Source of the DNA: Iris pallida
Taxonomy: Eukaryota > Streptophyta > Magnoliopsida > Asparagales > Iridaceae
Assembly: GCA_029216955.1 (NCBI GenBank)
Contig: JANAVB010016200.1
Coordinates: forward strand, 1,850,335 to 1,914,334
Direction: 5' to 3'
Length of the DNA: 64,000 nt
In this document: piece by piece, positions 24,196 to 36,716 of the stretch
How the letters are laid out: every line of letters starts with the position of its first letter
Numbering within the stretch: position 1 is the stretch's first letter
The notes under the pieces: generated by a model
Databases searched by the model: none
The model's input: the letters and a program-made list of their open reading frames with translations, nothing else
What the model was told of the DNA's origin: nothing
Translations under genes and position numbers: made by a program

Positions 24196-25431
24196 TCATG
24201 TGCTTGTATCGTTGATCTGTCATGGTCCTTCCTTATTGTTCCCTATATCGTCTTCTTCAGCGGCATCGTTCCTGGACCTGCCGATCAGCAAGGCGGAGCA
24301 CTTCCCGTGGACCAGCAGCAACCCGGAGATCAAGCCCAGCATTCCGGAGTAGCCTCCAGAGTTGTGCCTACTGGAGGAGAGCCACCAGTTCAGCCCGTCC
24401 AACCTGCAGAGCCCGATGATGGCACCTTGGTAGGTCTCATCAGGACCTTGATAGCTTCCCAGGATCGTCGGGGCGACGCCCTGCACCGGACAGTTCAAGA
24501 TGCTTTGAACAGAGGCGGTCATCCAGGGAACATCGCGGCCAACAGCTTCAAGCGCCTGAATCCTCCATTCTTCGACGGCAGCGAAGATACGATTGCCGCG
24601 GACGCTTGGCTTCAGGATACCGAGGTGGTTCTGGAAGCAGTTAGGACACCTGAGAATAAGAAGGTGGCGGTGGTACGCCTACAATTGCTAGACTTAGCTC
24701 GCAGTTGGTGGACGACACAGGTCGTGGGATTAGCGGTACCGGTTACTTGGGCGGTGTTTAGAGAAAGATTCCAGACGAAGTATTTTGATGCTGTAGCTCG
24801 GTACGACCTGCAGACGAGGTTTACCAACTTGAAGCAAGGAGGTAGGACGGTTGACTGTTATGTATCTGAGTTTTCTAGGCTCAGTAGGTTTGCCCCCACC
24901 TTGGTGGCAACCGAGTTTGATACGGCCCAGCGGTTCCAGCAGGGGCTGCATTTGGAAATCTTATTGGCAGTTGAGCAGTTCGAACACCAGATGTTCGATG
25001 CAGTATTGAGGGCAGCTAGGAGGCACGAGTACACCTCCCAGAGGATCGTGGATAGGACCGTTGGTAGGAAGCGGTCTCACAATCAGATGCACCAATCATC
25101 AGCTCCAGCCCGGGCAGCTAGGGGTTTGACCATTGGAACTCCGAGACGGGCGACCTCAGTGACGTCGATTCAATATTCAATCCCGATGTACCTGCAGTAG
25201 CAGTAGTAGCAGTAGCAGAAGCAGACTTCTGCGATGGGATGTTCTCATTACGGGAAGCCAGGGTACATGGTGGCAGATTGTCGCAGGGCGCAGGGATTGT
25301 GCCTGGCTTATGGAGCGGCAGATCACAAGATAGGAGCCTGCCCGAATAGGGGTAGTTCGTCCTCTTCCAACCTAACCAGTCCGTCGGTTAGGGGACCCGC
25401 ACCTATGTAGCAGCAGCAGTACCCGAGGCCA
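24196..25431 (+). pseudogene. Gag of chromovirus element 1 (broken by TAG codons)
   Basis: The frame opens after the TGA at 24193 and runs without a shift into pol. No ATG precedes the conserved part, so the original start is lost or altered. A typical Ty3 gag core lies at about 24550-25060 (PPFFDGSEDTIAADAWL, FRERFQTKYF). A Gln-rich stretch follows with TAG at 25198, 25204, 25207, 25213 and 25408, each standing where CAG would be expected. The CCHC zinc knuckle at 25240-25281 reads CSHYGKPGYMVADC: the second Cys and the His are both Tyr, so it should not bind zinc. Confidence 0.88.
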
Positions 25432-26226
25432 TTGTTGCCTCAGGCCCAGGCATTTCAGCAGCAGAACCAGCAGCAGTACACCCAGGCTCAAGTGCAGAGT
25501 AGGCAGAGAGGTTTCCAGCAGAGGGGACCCGCAGCCGGAGGACAAGGTCAGGCAATGATGATGACTATGGAAGAAGAGGTTACACCAGGTGAAGTAGTGG
25601 CAGGTACTATTCTCGTCAACTCCTCTCCAGCATTGGTATTATTTGATTCTGGTGCATCGCATTCATTCATGTCTGCACGATTCGCAACACGGATAGGATT
25701 GGAGCCCGAGTCATTATCAGTGAGGCTCAATATACTAACTGGTAATGGTCTTGTGGGAGTAGATCGAGTATTTTCCTCGTGTCGGATCGTAATTAGCGGT
25801 AGAGAGTTCCCCGCTAGATTTATAGAGTTTCCTATGGCAGACTATGATGTAGTCTTAGGCATGGATTGGTTGAGAAACCAGTATGCTAGGATAGACTGCC
25901 ATGTTGGCAGAGTTGTTTTCAGCATTCCAAGCGAGCCAGAGTTTTTCTTTTCCAGAGGCGCAATGGAGCCATCTTTCCCAGTATTGCGGATGACAGTAGC
26001 AGCAGTACAGTTACCCCAGATAGTTGAAAAGTTTCCCGACGTCTTCCCAGAAGAACTTCCAGGAATGCTGCCAGAAAGAGAGATCGAGTTCACTATAGAC
26101 TTGATCCCCGGGACAGCCCCAGTGTCAGAGAGAGTCTACAGGATGGCGCCTTCAGAGTTGGAGATCTTGTACAAGATGATTGAAGAACTGAGGATCAAGG
26201 GATTCATTCGTGCAAGTGGATCGCCT
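25432..26226 (+). pseudogene. Protease and RT N-terminus of element 1
   Basis: Same frame as gag, ending at TAG 26227. The aspartic protease motif LFDSGASHSF has its catalytic Asp codon at 25645, followed by a typical VVLGMDWL flap-side motif. From about 26030 the frame enters the reverse transcriptase lead-in (FPDVFPEELPG). TAG at 26227 replaces a codon that is usually Trp in this family, directly before the [12 protein letters not shown] block. Otherwise intact. Confidence 0.88.
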
Positions 26227-26229
26227 TAG

Positions 26230-27819
26230 GGAGCTCCGATGCTTCTTGTAAAAAAGAAGGATGGTACGTTCAGGCTATGTGTAGATTATCGTACCTTGAA
26301 CAGATACCCTCTCCCGAGGATAGATGACTTGTTTGATCAACTCAAGGGGGCTTCAGTGTTCTCGAAGATAGACTTGCGATCAAGATACCACCAGATCAGG
26401 GTCAGAGAGCAGGACATTCTAAAGATAGCGTTCAGATCAAGGTATGGGCATTGGGAGTTTCTTGTTATGCCATTCGCAGCAACCAATGTGCCAGCCGTAT
26501 TCATGGACCTCATGAATCGCATTTTCATGCCTTACTTGGATCAGTTCATGATCGTGTTCCTAGATGACATCCTTGTCTATAGCAAGAGTAAAGCAGAGCA
26601 TGAGCAGCATCTCAAAATCGTCTTTCAGACGCTTAGAGAGCATCAGTTGTACGCCAAGTTCAGTAAATGCGAGTTCTGGCTCGATCGCATTTCGTACTTG
26701 GGTCACATCATTACCCGAGGAGGAGCGAAAGTGGATCCCCAGAAGATTGTGGCTATTGAGATATGGCCAGTACCTAGCTCAGTGGCAGAGGTCCGCAGCT
26801 TCCTTGGATTAGCCGGCTACTACCAGCGATTTGTTTCAGATTTTGCAAGGATTTCGGCGCCGATGACCCAGTTGACCCGCAAGGATGTGCCGTTCGTATG
26901 GACAGCAGAGTGCCAGGAATCATTTGGAAAGTTGAAGCAAGGTTTGGTAACGGCTCCCATTCTCACACTTTCAGATGGGACCGGAGGATTCATAGTTTAT
27001 TGCGACGCTTCAGGGAGAGGATTGGGGTGTGTCTTGATGCAGCATGGGAAGGTAATAGCTTATGCATCATGTCAACTTCGTGATCATGAGAAGAATTACC
27101 CGACCTACGACTTGGAACTGGCGACAGTAGTGTTTGCGCTTAAGCTTTGGCGGCACTACTTGTACGGGGACAGAGTGGAGATATTTACTGATCACAAGAG
27201 CCTGAAGTATGTTTTCACCCAGAAGGACCTTAACATGCGGCAGAGAAGATGGCTCGAGCTACTGGTGGACTATAATGTGGAATTGCAATATCACCCAGGG
27301 AAGGCCAACGTTGTAGCAGATGCGTTGAACAGGAGAGCCGGAGTTTACTTCCTAACGGCACAACCAGAGTTATTGGCAGATCTTCAGAAGATGGGAATTG
27401 AAGTGGTTCTTCCTACCAACGTGGCATTGATGGCCAATCTACAGGTTCAGTCCAGCATAGTTGAGAGGATCCGGATGGCGCAGTCTACAGATTCTAAGAT
27501 TCAGCGACTCAGAGCAGAGTGTGAGGCAGAAAGAAGGCCAGAGTTGTGCATTCATGGAGATGGTACACTTCGACATAACACTCATCTTTGTGTACCCAGT
27601 GGAGATATTAGACAGGAGGTCATGGCAGAAGCTCATAGTTCACAGTATTCTATTCATCCCGGTAGCACGAAGATGTATAGAGACATTCGTCAGCACTTCT
27701 GGTGGAATGGCATAAAGAGGGAGATAGCCCAGTTTGTCTCTCGGTGTTTGGTTTGCCAGCAGGTTAAAGCTGAACATCAGAGGCCCACTGGACTTCTTCA
27801 GCCCTTGTCGATTCCAGAA
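26230..27819 (+). pseudogene. RT, RNase H and integrase zinc finger of element 1
   Basis: Same frame. RT carries [15 protein letters not shown] and the catalytic FLDD box (26557-26568). RNase H follows with [13 protein letters not shown] (Asp codon 27004) and [20 protein letters not shown]. The integrase HHCC zinc finger ([10 protein letters not shown], then CLVC) is at about 27630-27770. The frame ends at TAG 27820, where Trp is usual in this family (PE-W-KWE). Apart from the stop, all the blocks I can read are well conserved. Confidence 0.9.
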
Positions 27820-27822
27820 TAG

Positions 27823-28884
27823 AAGTGGGAGCATGTGACCATGGATTTTGTGACTGGATTGCCTAGATCCCCAGCTGGTCGAGATGCTATTTGGGTTATA
27901 GTTGACAGGCTCACGAAGGTAGCTCACTTTCTCTCGTTCAGAGTTGGTCAGTCGACGGCTCAGCTAGCAGAAATGTACCTTAGGCAGATTGTCAAGCTTC
28001 ACGGTGTGCCCGTCAGTATCACCTCGGACAGGGATTCAAGGTTCACATCACACTTTTGGCATAGCCTGCAAGAGAGTTTGGGAACTCACCTTCAGTTTAG
28101 CTCAGCTTACCATCCGCAAACAGATGGTCAGTCATAGCGTACAATTTAGACCTTGGAAGATATGTTGAGATCTTGTACACTCGACTTCGGTGGTTCATGG
28201 GAAGATCACTTGCACCTGGTGGAGTTCTCGTGCAACAATAGTTTCCAGGCCAGTATTCAGATGACCCCGTTCGAGGCACTGTATGGTAGGAAGTGCAGAT
28301 CCCCGTTAGCCTGGGATGATGTTGGAGAGAGGCAGATGCTTGGTCCAGAAATAATTGCCCAGACAGTTGAAGTGGTCAGTAGAGTCAGAGATCGCCTTCG
28401 AGTGGCCCAAGATCTCCAGCGACATTGGGCCGATGCTCATCGACGTCCCCTAGAGTTGGCTATCGGCGACCATGTATTCCTTAGGATCTCGCCTAACCGT
28501 GGCGTCATTCGCTTTGGCGTACGGAGAAAGCTTAGTCCTAGGTATATAGGGCCGTTCAATATCCTGGAGCGAGTAGGAGATATATCCTATCGTCTCGCTC
28601 TTCCGTCGTCGCTAAGTGAGGTACATGATGTATTCCATGTGTCCCAATTACGACGGTACATCCCGGACCCGAGCCATATCCTGGACCATTCGGAATTGGT
28701 TGTTGGTACCGACCTTTCGTATGAGGAGAGGCCCGTGTCTATATAGGACCGGAGAGAAAAGATACTCAAGAACAAGACTATTAGCTTAGTCCGTGTTGCT
28801 TGGGGTCATCACTCTCTAGTTGAGTCAACGTGGGAGCGTGAGGACGACATCCGATCGCGATACCCCGACTTGTTTGACTCGTAA
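27823..28884 (+). pseudogene. Integrase core and chromodomain of element 1
   Basis: Same frame, ending at the natural TAA 28882-28884. The integrase catalytic residues are Asp (codon 27844), Asp (28027), then 35 intervening codons and position 28135, which should be Glu but is TAG. So the catalytic triad is lost. Further TAGs are at 28147 and 28744. A GPF module (YIGPFNIL) is near 28545. The C-terminal 44 residues (EKILKNKTISLVRVAW, STWEREDDIRSRYPDLF) resemble the degenerate chromodomain of Tekay/Del chromoviruses, which steers insertion to heterochromatin. Confidence 0.88.
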
Positions 28885-29036
28885 GGTATAATATCTTCCT
28901 TATGCCTTATGCTTTCCATCCCTTGCTTGCATGTATGATTGGTTGATTGTTTGCTTAGTGTAGCTTAATTGTGGATAGTATAGCGGGCTCTTACATCTCT
29001 AAGCATCTTGATTTAAATTTCGAGGACGGAATTCTT

Positions 29037-29052
29037 TTAAGGTGGGTAGAGT
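29037..29052 (+). other. Polypurine tract of element 1
   Basis: AAGGTGGGTAGAGT directly before the 3' LTR (TGTAATGCCCG at 29053). It is preceded by the ATTTCGAGGACGGAATTC motif common at this spot in plant Ty3 elements. Confidence 0.65.
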
Positions 29053-30098
29053 TGTAATGCCCGTATTTCGGAATACGTATTTTAATTAGGCATATATGTA
29101 TTTCGGACCTGTATTTTATTTTCTTGGATTTTGGCCTGTAATTGTATTTTGGCTCGACTTGCGGATTTTAGTTTTCTCGTAAATTGGGTTTTTGGACCTG
29201 GCATGGTTTTTTTCTTTGTGGATAAGGATTTGGTTTGGTTGTATTGGACTACCCTTAGTTAACCTCCACCCTCAACACAACACACCATCCCTCATTAAAA
29301 CCCCACCTAACTTTCTCTCTCCTCATTACTCTTCCATTAATTTTCTCCATCTTCTTCTTCTTCCTTCCTCCACACAACACCTAACCTCCATAGGCAAGTG
29401 CACATTGCCACCAAATAGGAACCCTATTTTATTTGTCCATTAGTTAGATTAGGCCATGGTGAATCACATTAGAACTTGGCATTTTGTGATTTGGAGTCTC
29501 CATTTTTCTAGATCTAAGTTTTAACCATTTTCGGATTTTCATGGTTTTGATCTATTAAACTTAGATTTTTTGCTTGTTTTGAGGCTTCCATGTGGAAGAG
29601 AATTCAATTTTACACAAGTTAGAATTTTGAAAATCTAAATTTCGTTTTGATTTGGCTAAGTTATGAGAATTGGAAGTTTTTGGTGTTCTTGGGTTTTTCT
29701 TCTCAGCCTTGCTGAAGAAGATGACTTCGGCCAGCGCTCTTTAGCGCTGGACTGAACCGCGCCAACCCTTCTTCGGCCAGCGCTCTTTAGCGCTGGGCTG
29801 ACCTGCGCTCGGTGCCCCTTAGCGAACCGTGCCCCCTTCTTCGCTGGCGCTCTTTAGCCTCAGCGCAGCTCACTCCTCAGCGCAAGCCGACCCCCTGTGC
29901 AGCTCAGTCCCAGCGCAGCTTGACCCTAGCGCAGCTTGGTCCCAGCGCAGCTCACTGACCCTGGCGCAACCCGACCTCAGCGCAGTTCACTCCCCCAGCG
30001 CAGTTCATTCCCCCAGCGCAGTTCATTCCCCTAGCGCAATCAGATCCTAGCACAACCCAACCCCAGGAACCCCAGCGCAACCTATTTGCTCATGGTGG
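29053..30098 (+). mobile_element. 3' LTR of element 1, left part
   Basis: Matches the 5' LTR from its first base, with scattered substitutions (TGTAATG for TGTAACG). It is broken at 30098 after ATGGTGG, where the 5' LTR continues TTTGGTTTTATTGGG. Confidence 0.92.
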
Positions 30099-30202
30099 GT
30101 ACCCTTATCTTTTTGGACCTTGAGGTATACTTTCTATCCTTCTCATCAGTTGCATTTCGCCTTTCAATTTCGAGGACGAAATTCTTTTAAGGAGGGTAGA
30201 TT
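30099..30202 (+). mobile_element. 3' end of another Ty3 element's internal region
   Basis: A 104-bp piece ending with TTTCGAGGACGAAATTC and the purine tract AAGGAGGGTAGATT, immediately before an LTR start. It is what remains of the internal region of the nested element; gag, pol and the 5' LTR are gone. Confidence 0.75.
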
Positions 30203-33200
30203 TGTCACTACCACATTTCTAGTGTGAGGGTATTTTTGTTATTTTGGGGTATTTTAAAATTTATTAGAATTAATTAGAGTTTATGGGAATTTTTGGGAAT
30301 TTATTTGGAATTGTTTGACTAGGTTGACTTTTGGCTAGTGTTGACTTTGTAGACCTACCTAGAAGCTAACCCTAGTTAGTGGGCCATGGTTAGGTCAAGA
30401 GACTCTAGTCTAACCTAGCCTAGCACTTGGTTTAAGTCATTTTAGCAAATAGGAATAGAAGTCATAAGCCATGACTTGTGGTTTAGAACCTTGTTTAAAT
30501 CAAATCTACATTTAGCTTTGTAGTGGCCCAAGGCCCAACCAAATGACAAGACCCTAACCCTAACCCACTTGGCCGGCCACCATATCCACCTAGGGATTCC
30601 CCCATTATAAATATCCTCCTAGTTTTTAGGGCTAGCCTCCCTCCTTAGAAAAAATAGATCTAAGAAGAAAGAGGTGAGTTCTTGTCTTAATAAATTCATT
30701 TTAATTCCATAATAGGTCCTAAAATCTCCAAATCAGTTGCAATGATTTCTAATGCTGGTATTCTTGCTGCTATGAATGTTTGGTCCAGTTTGCTATTAAT
30801 TGGAAGTGATTTGGACATCAAGCAAAGAGCTAGAAGAGCCATTTCCTATTGAAACTTCACATTGAGGTATCTCCTTCATTTCTCCATGAAACTTCATGTA
30901 GTCTTCACTAATAGGAAGCCCTAAGGGTCCCCCTAGGATTTGGATAGGTTCGTGTCCTGTGTCAGTGGTTTCGTGTCCATTTGGGACACGTATCAGGAAC
31001 CCACTGTAGGTGTTTGTTGAAATGTCCCAAAGGACATTTCAACCTATTTTCTAGAAATCTTTTGAATAGGAATCTAGATCTTATTATTGCTTATTGATTT
31101 CTGTCTTTCTGAGGTGGTATTTGTATCGTGTCGTGTCATTTTGGACACACGAACCCACAGTTTCTGACCGCACAGCAGTCCCCTGCTACTCGGGGGCAAG
31201 ATCTCCCTGGACACGACACTTGGACACGAATAAATTGACACACACTATGGGGCAGTGTCTGTCATGACACTCCCCAAGTGACACGACCTCTCGTGTCGTG
31301 TCGAGGGTGCACGACACGCCACACTGGTTTTACACTGAGTCTGTGTACTCGTGTGTATGGGCTCTGATACGCGTGTCTAACTTGGACACGCGGACACGAG
31401 GACCCAGGACAGGAGGACCTAGACTTAACCCTAGTCTAGGGGTACCCAGGTGCACGAGCACATGGCCTACCACGTGCTGTGTCGTGTGCACGACACTCGT
31501 GCACACGTGCACGAGACTTTGTTCACTGCACTGTGTCCAAGTTGTTGTTCTGGTTTATATTCCAGTTCGGACACATTGTGTCCACTTGGGTGGACACCAA
31601 TAGTTGTGTGACACGTACACATTGTATACTTTAGTTACCAACCTCTGTTGTTGTATTTTAGATTGTTTTGAATTATGAATTCTCGATTTACCCATATTTA
31701 ACTGATACATGTTTCTCCTGAGATTTCCAGTTCTGGAAATGGATTTTAGTAGCTGTTTTAGCCTATTTAGATACTGTTTATTTCAGGTTTTACAACCTAA
31801 TATAGTTCCCCTATATAATTCCCTAGTGTGTGTTCGTTTTGGTGTGTTTTGGGGGTTATTTGATATCAAATGGGCTTAAATGAAAACTGGAAAACCTGAG
31901 AATGTTTTAGACTGTTTTTGAGTCCTAATTGAACTAGAAAATGTTTTCTATGTTGTATCATACCTGGGAATGCTAGGATTGAAAGCTGAAATCTGGAAAT
32001 GGATTTTGACTAAAAAACTGAGTTTAAGAACAATGTTTTCATTCCCTTTTTCCTTTTTCCTTTCTTCTTAAACTAGAAATTGATGTGTAACTTATTGTAA
32101 AAAATTGAGTTTTGTTCAGTCTCCTATAACCTGGGAATGAACTAATGTATTTAAATGTGATTTCATCCTCATTATATGGTATGTTAGTTTGAGGTTAAAC
32201 TGAGAATTGTGGACATGAATTGTTTCCTTTCCTTATTCCTTATGACTTAGGTTTCCAGTTTGGAACCTGAGATTTTGGCTATGAAATTCATGCATGTTTC
32301 ATGTGACACTCTCTTCACTGTCACATGTATTTTTTCCTGTGCACAAACACACTGTCCTCATCACAGTATCACACTGTACTGTAAAATTTCCTGCTGTACA
32401 TACCCTTGTTTCCCTGTGAACACTGGGATATATACACCACATCACCACTGTTATTCCTGCACTTGGAGACATCCCAACACAGTGTTTCCCTTTACTGCTA
32501 TCAAGTCCTGCATACTATTGACACTGTTTTTTCCTGCATGCCAGTTCACACACACACACACTGTTACATATGTTCTTATTATGCCTATTTATATTAATAT
32601 ATATACATATTATGTACACTCTAGTATAGATGTAATTATGTGTATATAATGTATAATGTGGTTTCATGTATGAGTTGTGAAAGTTGTGGGTTGTAGATAG
32701 TGAAGATCAAATGATGTATGGTTATCATAGGCTTGTATTATATATATATACTCTATGTATATGTTGTAGGTGTATAGGTGTAAGCCTTACTCAGGTATAC
32801 ATGAAATTCTTGATAGATAGCTAATGTGAGGTAAATTAATGTGTGTTGTTTGTTGGTTGTATAGCCTAGGATTGGTGTGTGTTGTCTAGAATAGATTGTT
32901 AGACCTAGTTAGCCTAGTTTAGACTCAATTAGACTTGGTTTGACCTAGTTTGACTTCTAGGGTTGACCAAAGTTGACCAAGAGTTGACTTTGGTCTAGAT
33001 TGACTTAGAATCATATAGAATGCATAGTAGGACTCCATTTTGATATTCTGGACTTGTTGTGACTTGTGCTGTTCTGATTAGGAGCCAGACACCACTCCTT
33101 GGACAGTACGTTTTATACCGGACACTCAGTTACAGGCGAGTACATTCTCTGATCATTTTATATCCTGCTAAGAATTATTTCCTGCAGTAGATTACTTTAC

Positions 33201-34235
33201 TTGTACTGTCACGTTGGTCATACGGATTGGTACTATATGGATCTCTACATGCGATGTTATCCTCCTCGGGAGCATCGGGTACATTGTGCTTGTGCGTTTC
33301 ACTTACATCATGTACTCCTGTGCTTCTATTTTATATGTGCACTCCTGTGAATCTTGTACTCTCATGTTCACGGAGCCCCCATGTATACTATCATGTGCAC
33401 CCTATATGGGCCCCCATGTGATATCATGTACAATACATAACCTGTTTATATCCTTGTATATTGATTGGAGAAACGGGAGAGTGCTAGTAGTCATGTGAAC
33501 AATTTCATAGTAGTGTAGATCATGTACAACTCTTTAGTGTAGATCATGTACAAATATGTCCGTTCACATGTGCTATCCTGTACTCTACATCACTAGCCAC
33601 TGTTAGTTCTCTATGTATAGTAGATATTTACATTACAGTTCTCTTTGTTTACATACCGCATTTCTTCAGTACTTGTATCTTACTTTACTGCAAGTTTATA
33701 TTTTCTAACCTGCTATGAATTGTTGAGATGTACTGTGCTCGCTCCTGTCCTGACTGGACCTGTTGAAAATATTACAGAGGACGAGAAGGAGGCTTGCCTG
33801 GACACCTACTACGGGGCAGCCTTAGATGACACATGTGAGCTGGACCCTCAGGAGGATCCAGCAGTAGCTGAGGACTTTCCCCCGACTGCCTAGACTAGAT
33901 TAGCTAGCTTGTTTTCATTTATAGTCTTGAGACATGTTCTAGTTAGACTCTTTTGGAGATCAGTTGTATATATTCTTTTATCTGAGACCTTGTACTGCTG
34001 GTATTATCTTAGACTACTGTTTTATCTATTTCATTTCCTTGAGTTCTATTCATATCGTGCTGTATCTTCCTTAGTTGTGATTGAGTTTCTATTTCTATGT
34101 CACCCCCGTTCGGGGAGTATAAACTGTTTAGATGTATACTGTTAGGTGATGTGACTTAGGACAGCGTTTCTGCCGACACTGCGGCGTAGGGGGCGTATTC
34201 TACGTCGTCCTTACTCTAGGGTGCGGGTCGTGACA
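30203..34235 (+). mobile_element. Nested 4.03-kb LTR
   Basis: It begins TGTCACTACC and ends GGTCGTGACA, so the ends are inverted (TGTCAC/GTGACA). It is inserted in the 3' LTR of element 1, whose sequence resumes at 34236 with GTTTTATTGGG. The length is large for a Ty3 LTR but known in plant chromoviruses. Inside are a segment saturated with CGTGTC/GACACG words (about 31120-31620) and an acidic short frame at 33729-33893. No TSD can be tested because the left part of the nested element is deleted. Confidence 0.8.
33729..33893 (+). other. Short acidic frame in the 4-kb LTR (54 residues)
   Basis: Open frame ending at TAG 33891-33893, with one Lys and no Arg. Read from the Cys codon, it shares a pattern with the LTR frame at 48128-48292: CT[VL]L[AP]P, then TG, an acidic block (ITEDEKEACLDTYY here) and a Tyr pair at similar spacing. 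No ATG precedes it in frame, so a spliced origin is possible. Function unknown. Confidence 0.4.
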
Positions 34236-35866
34236 GTTTTATTGGGCTTGGCTTCTCTTTTGTGGATTGGAGTTCTAAGATCTTGTTCCACACAACACGA
34301 CTGTCTTGACCCAACACGACCTGGCACGGTTTTGGTGTTTTGCTTATGACCTGTACGGTTTTTGTGATTTCTGTGATTTATGATCCTAGTACTTCTGATC
34401 TTCTTATTAGTGACCCGATGGGGGTGTGCTTAACTTGTAACCTGTGATTCATAATTAATCTTTGTAACTGGATAACTTAATAGTGGCCCGTGGCGGCGCA
34501 CTCCTGACTTGTAACTTGACTTGATGCTGTTGTGATGGCTAACTTGACTCATATAATCAACTCTGACACCGTGGGTGTTCATTCTTGCTGCTTCGTGCAA
34601 TCTACTTGTCTTGTCTTATCTTGCATCATGTCTAGGACGTGACTCCCTGTTTACCACAGTCAGGGATTCGTACTGAATATGAATTAGGTTAATGACTAGA
34701 TCAAACTATAGTCCATGGAGAATCTCCAGTCACAGGCGATCTTGTTATCTGGGCGCTTTAATGGACTTGTAGCCTGCCGACGAGTAGGGCACATTTCCAG
34801 CACACTGTCATGTGTTGCACCCTCTAAGTCACCTAAGGGTATATCGACTCCTGGGCGATGTACCCAACCATACTCTCAACCCGCGGAAGGATAACTGGAT
34901 AGTCTGTAGGGCTTGGGACTAGGAAATTCTCATTTGCATCTTGTTAGTAATTAGGCTTGTGATAACCATAGTTAGTTAAGTAGTAAGCCGTAGTATTTGC
35001 TTGGCCGCTTGTGAATGGATGGTGTCTAGCCTGTCTAAGTCTCGTCTAGTCCCAGTACCTGGTTTCTCCTGAACATGCTTGTTTATTTATCTTTAACAAT
35101 AAATGGGTAGAGACAAGGTGCTATTCAGGCGAAGGGTACAACCTCGGTCCTTGTGCTTAAGGGTTGTAACCTGACTCCCAGAATGGTTCCACGTCCCTAG
35201 TCGTTTATTGTCCTGTTTTATCTTTATTACTTGTACATTCTCTATTTTCTTATGATCTGATATGCTGGCTTTTGTTTTATTTCGTGGCCTCCTGTGGCAC
35301 TTGCTCTTTCTGGGGTTTGACCCAGCTGGCTTTTGTGTGGCCAGATTTTGGAGCAGCTCCCGAGAATCTACCGAACTTCCAGCCCAATAGTGACAACTAG
35401 ACGAAACCCGGGCCAAGAGTGGGTTTTCCATTTTGATTCGCTCACTACATTGTAAAATTATTCTTTTGAGGCATTTAGCCGACGAGCACCTGTTAACTCG
35501 ATGCATATTTACTTAATGTCTGCCTACGGGCTGTAAACATGATTAACAAATCCTAGGGTTGATCATGTATGACTAAACTCTTGCTAGTCCTCGCATTTTG
35601 TACGACTAGCTTCATGATCAGCTGAATATGTAATATTTGGGACGCCTTTTATTGTGTATTTGGTGATCTGATATCTTGTAATTATTATTACTTGCTTGAG
35701 ATTGAGACATTAGGCTTGTTCATGACCATAGGAGACTGTTGGCTTGTAGTTAAACCCTCATATATCTAGACAGCCGTGACCGTATAGCGAGGTGGATTCC
35801 ATTTCAATATACGTAGCTAGCTATGTATGCCCCCGCTCTCCAGTATTCTAGTTCTGGGGCGTTACA
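34236..35866 (+). mobile_element. 3' LTR of element 1, right part
   Basis: Continues the LTR from GTTTTATTGGG and ends GGGGCGTTACA, followed by the TSD ACAAC at 35867-35871. The short acidic frame seen in the 5' LTR is broken here by one extra C near 35333. Confidence 0.92.
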
Positions 35867-35871
35867 ACAAC

Positions 35872-35961
35872 TGTCTGAACAAGCTCATGACAATATAAAG
35901 CTTGTAAAACTGGGCTAAAGAGCATAAACAAGTAATAGATAAAATGTGTAACCATAATAAA
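35872..35961 (-). mobile_element. Older minus-strand LTR, middle piece
   Basis: Continuation of the LTR interrupted at 21353. Its position between the TSD of element 1 and the CACTA-like element shows the order: old LTR first, then two later insertions. Confidence 0.5.
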
Positions 35962-36716
35962 AACTACAACAAAAAGACCTATTAATGACGCTTGATAAGT
36001 GGTTTTCATGACGGCTGATGTGGAAGCGTCATCAAAGTTCAACAAGACTAGAATCTATGACGGTTTACATTAAAAACGTTATTGATAGTGCTCCAGTGAT
36101 ACGAGCGTTATAAAAAAAGCAAAAAAAATTTAAGTCAAAACCTCGACTCCCCCGCAATTCTCCCGCATAAGAAAAATTCTAAACCCTCTCTCTTTCTCCT
36201 TCTCCTTCTCCTCCCGCTCCCCAACTCCCCTCAGCCCACTCCCCGCTTCCCAACTCCCATCAGCCCGTTCCTCGCCTCCCTCGGTTACAGACTCCACCGC
36301 AGAGGGAAGGTTGTCACCGGCGTAGCCTTCACCAACGGTTTGTCCTAAAATCTCGATCATTGCTTATTTTATGCCCTAAATTCTGCCTCAACATGATTTT
36401 AGTAAAATCTCTAATTTTTGACAACCATACATGCATCCATCTCTCCAAAATTAGGGTTCTTTTAGGGTTTCCCGACGTCCCCATCCACGTCGACGATGAT
36501 CCGAAAAGGGCTGCATCATCGTTGACTTCACTTGATTAAGTGAGTGATTTTGATTTGGATTTTTTTCCCTAAAAAAAGATTTTGTTGGGAATTGTTCTAT
36601 GTGCGCTTCATGTTCGATGAAATAATTGTAAGTATCAAATGCTTGTGTTCTTTGATTTTTTTTCTGCTTGTTCTTGTTCAAGGGAGTGTAATTGCATTTG
36701 GGGAGCCGAGTCCGAA

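Noticed and set aside
24196..28884. TAG used as a sense codon in element 1
   Set aside because: All other genes and elements here follow the standard code, and the TAGs sit at residues that are conserved as Gln, Trp or Glu. C-to-T or G-to-A decay explains most of them.
30203..34235. Treating the 4-kb LTR as a complete nested retrotransposon
   Set aside because: It has no gag or pol and only one LTR end structure with a 104-bp internal tail, so it is a remnant.
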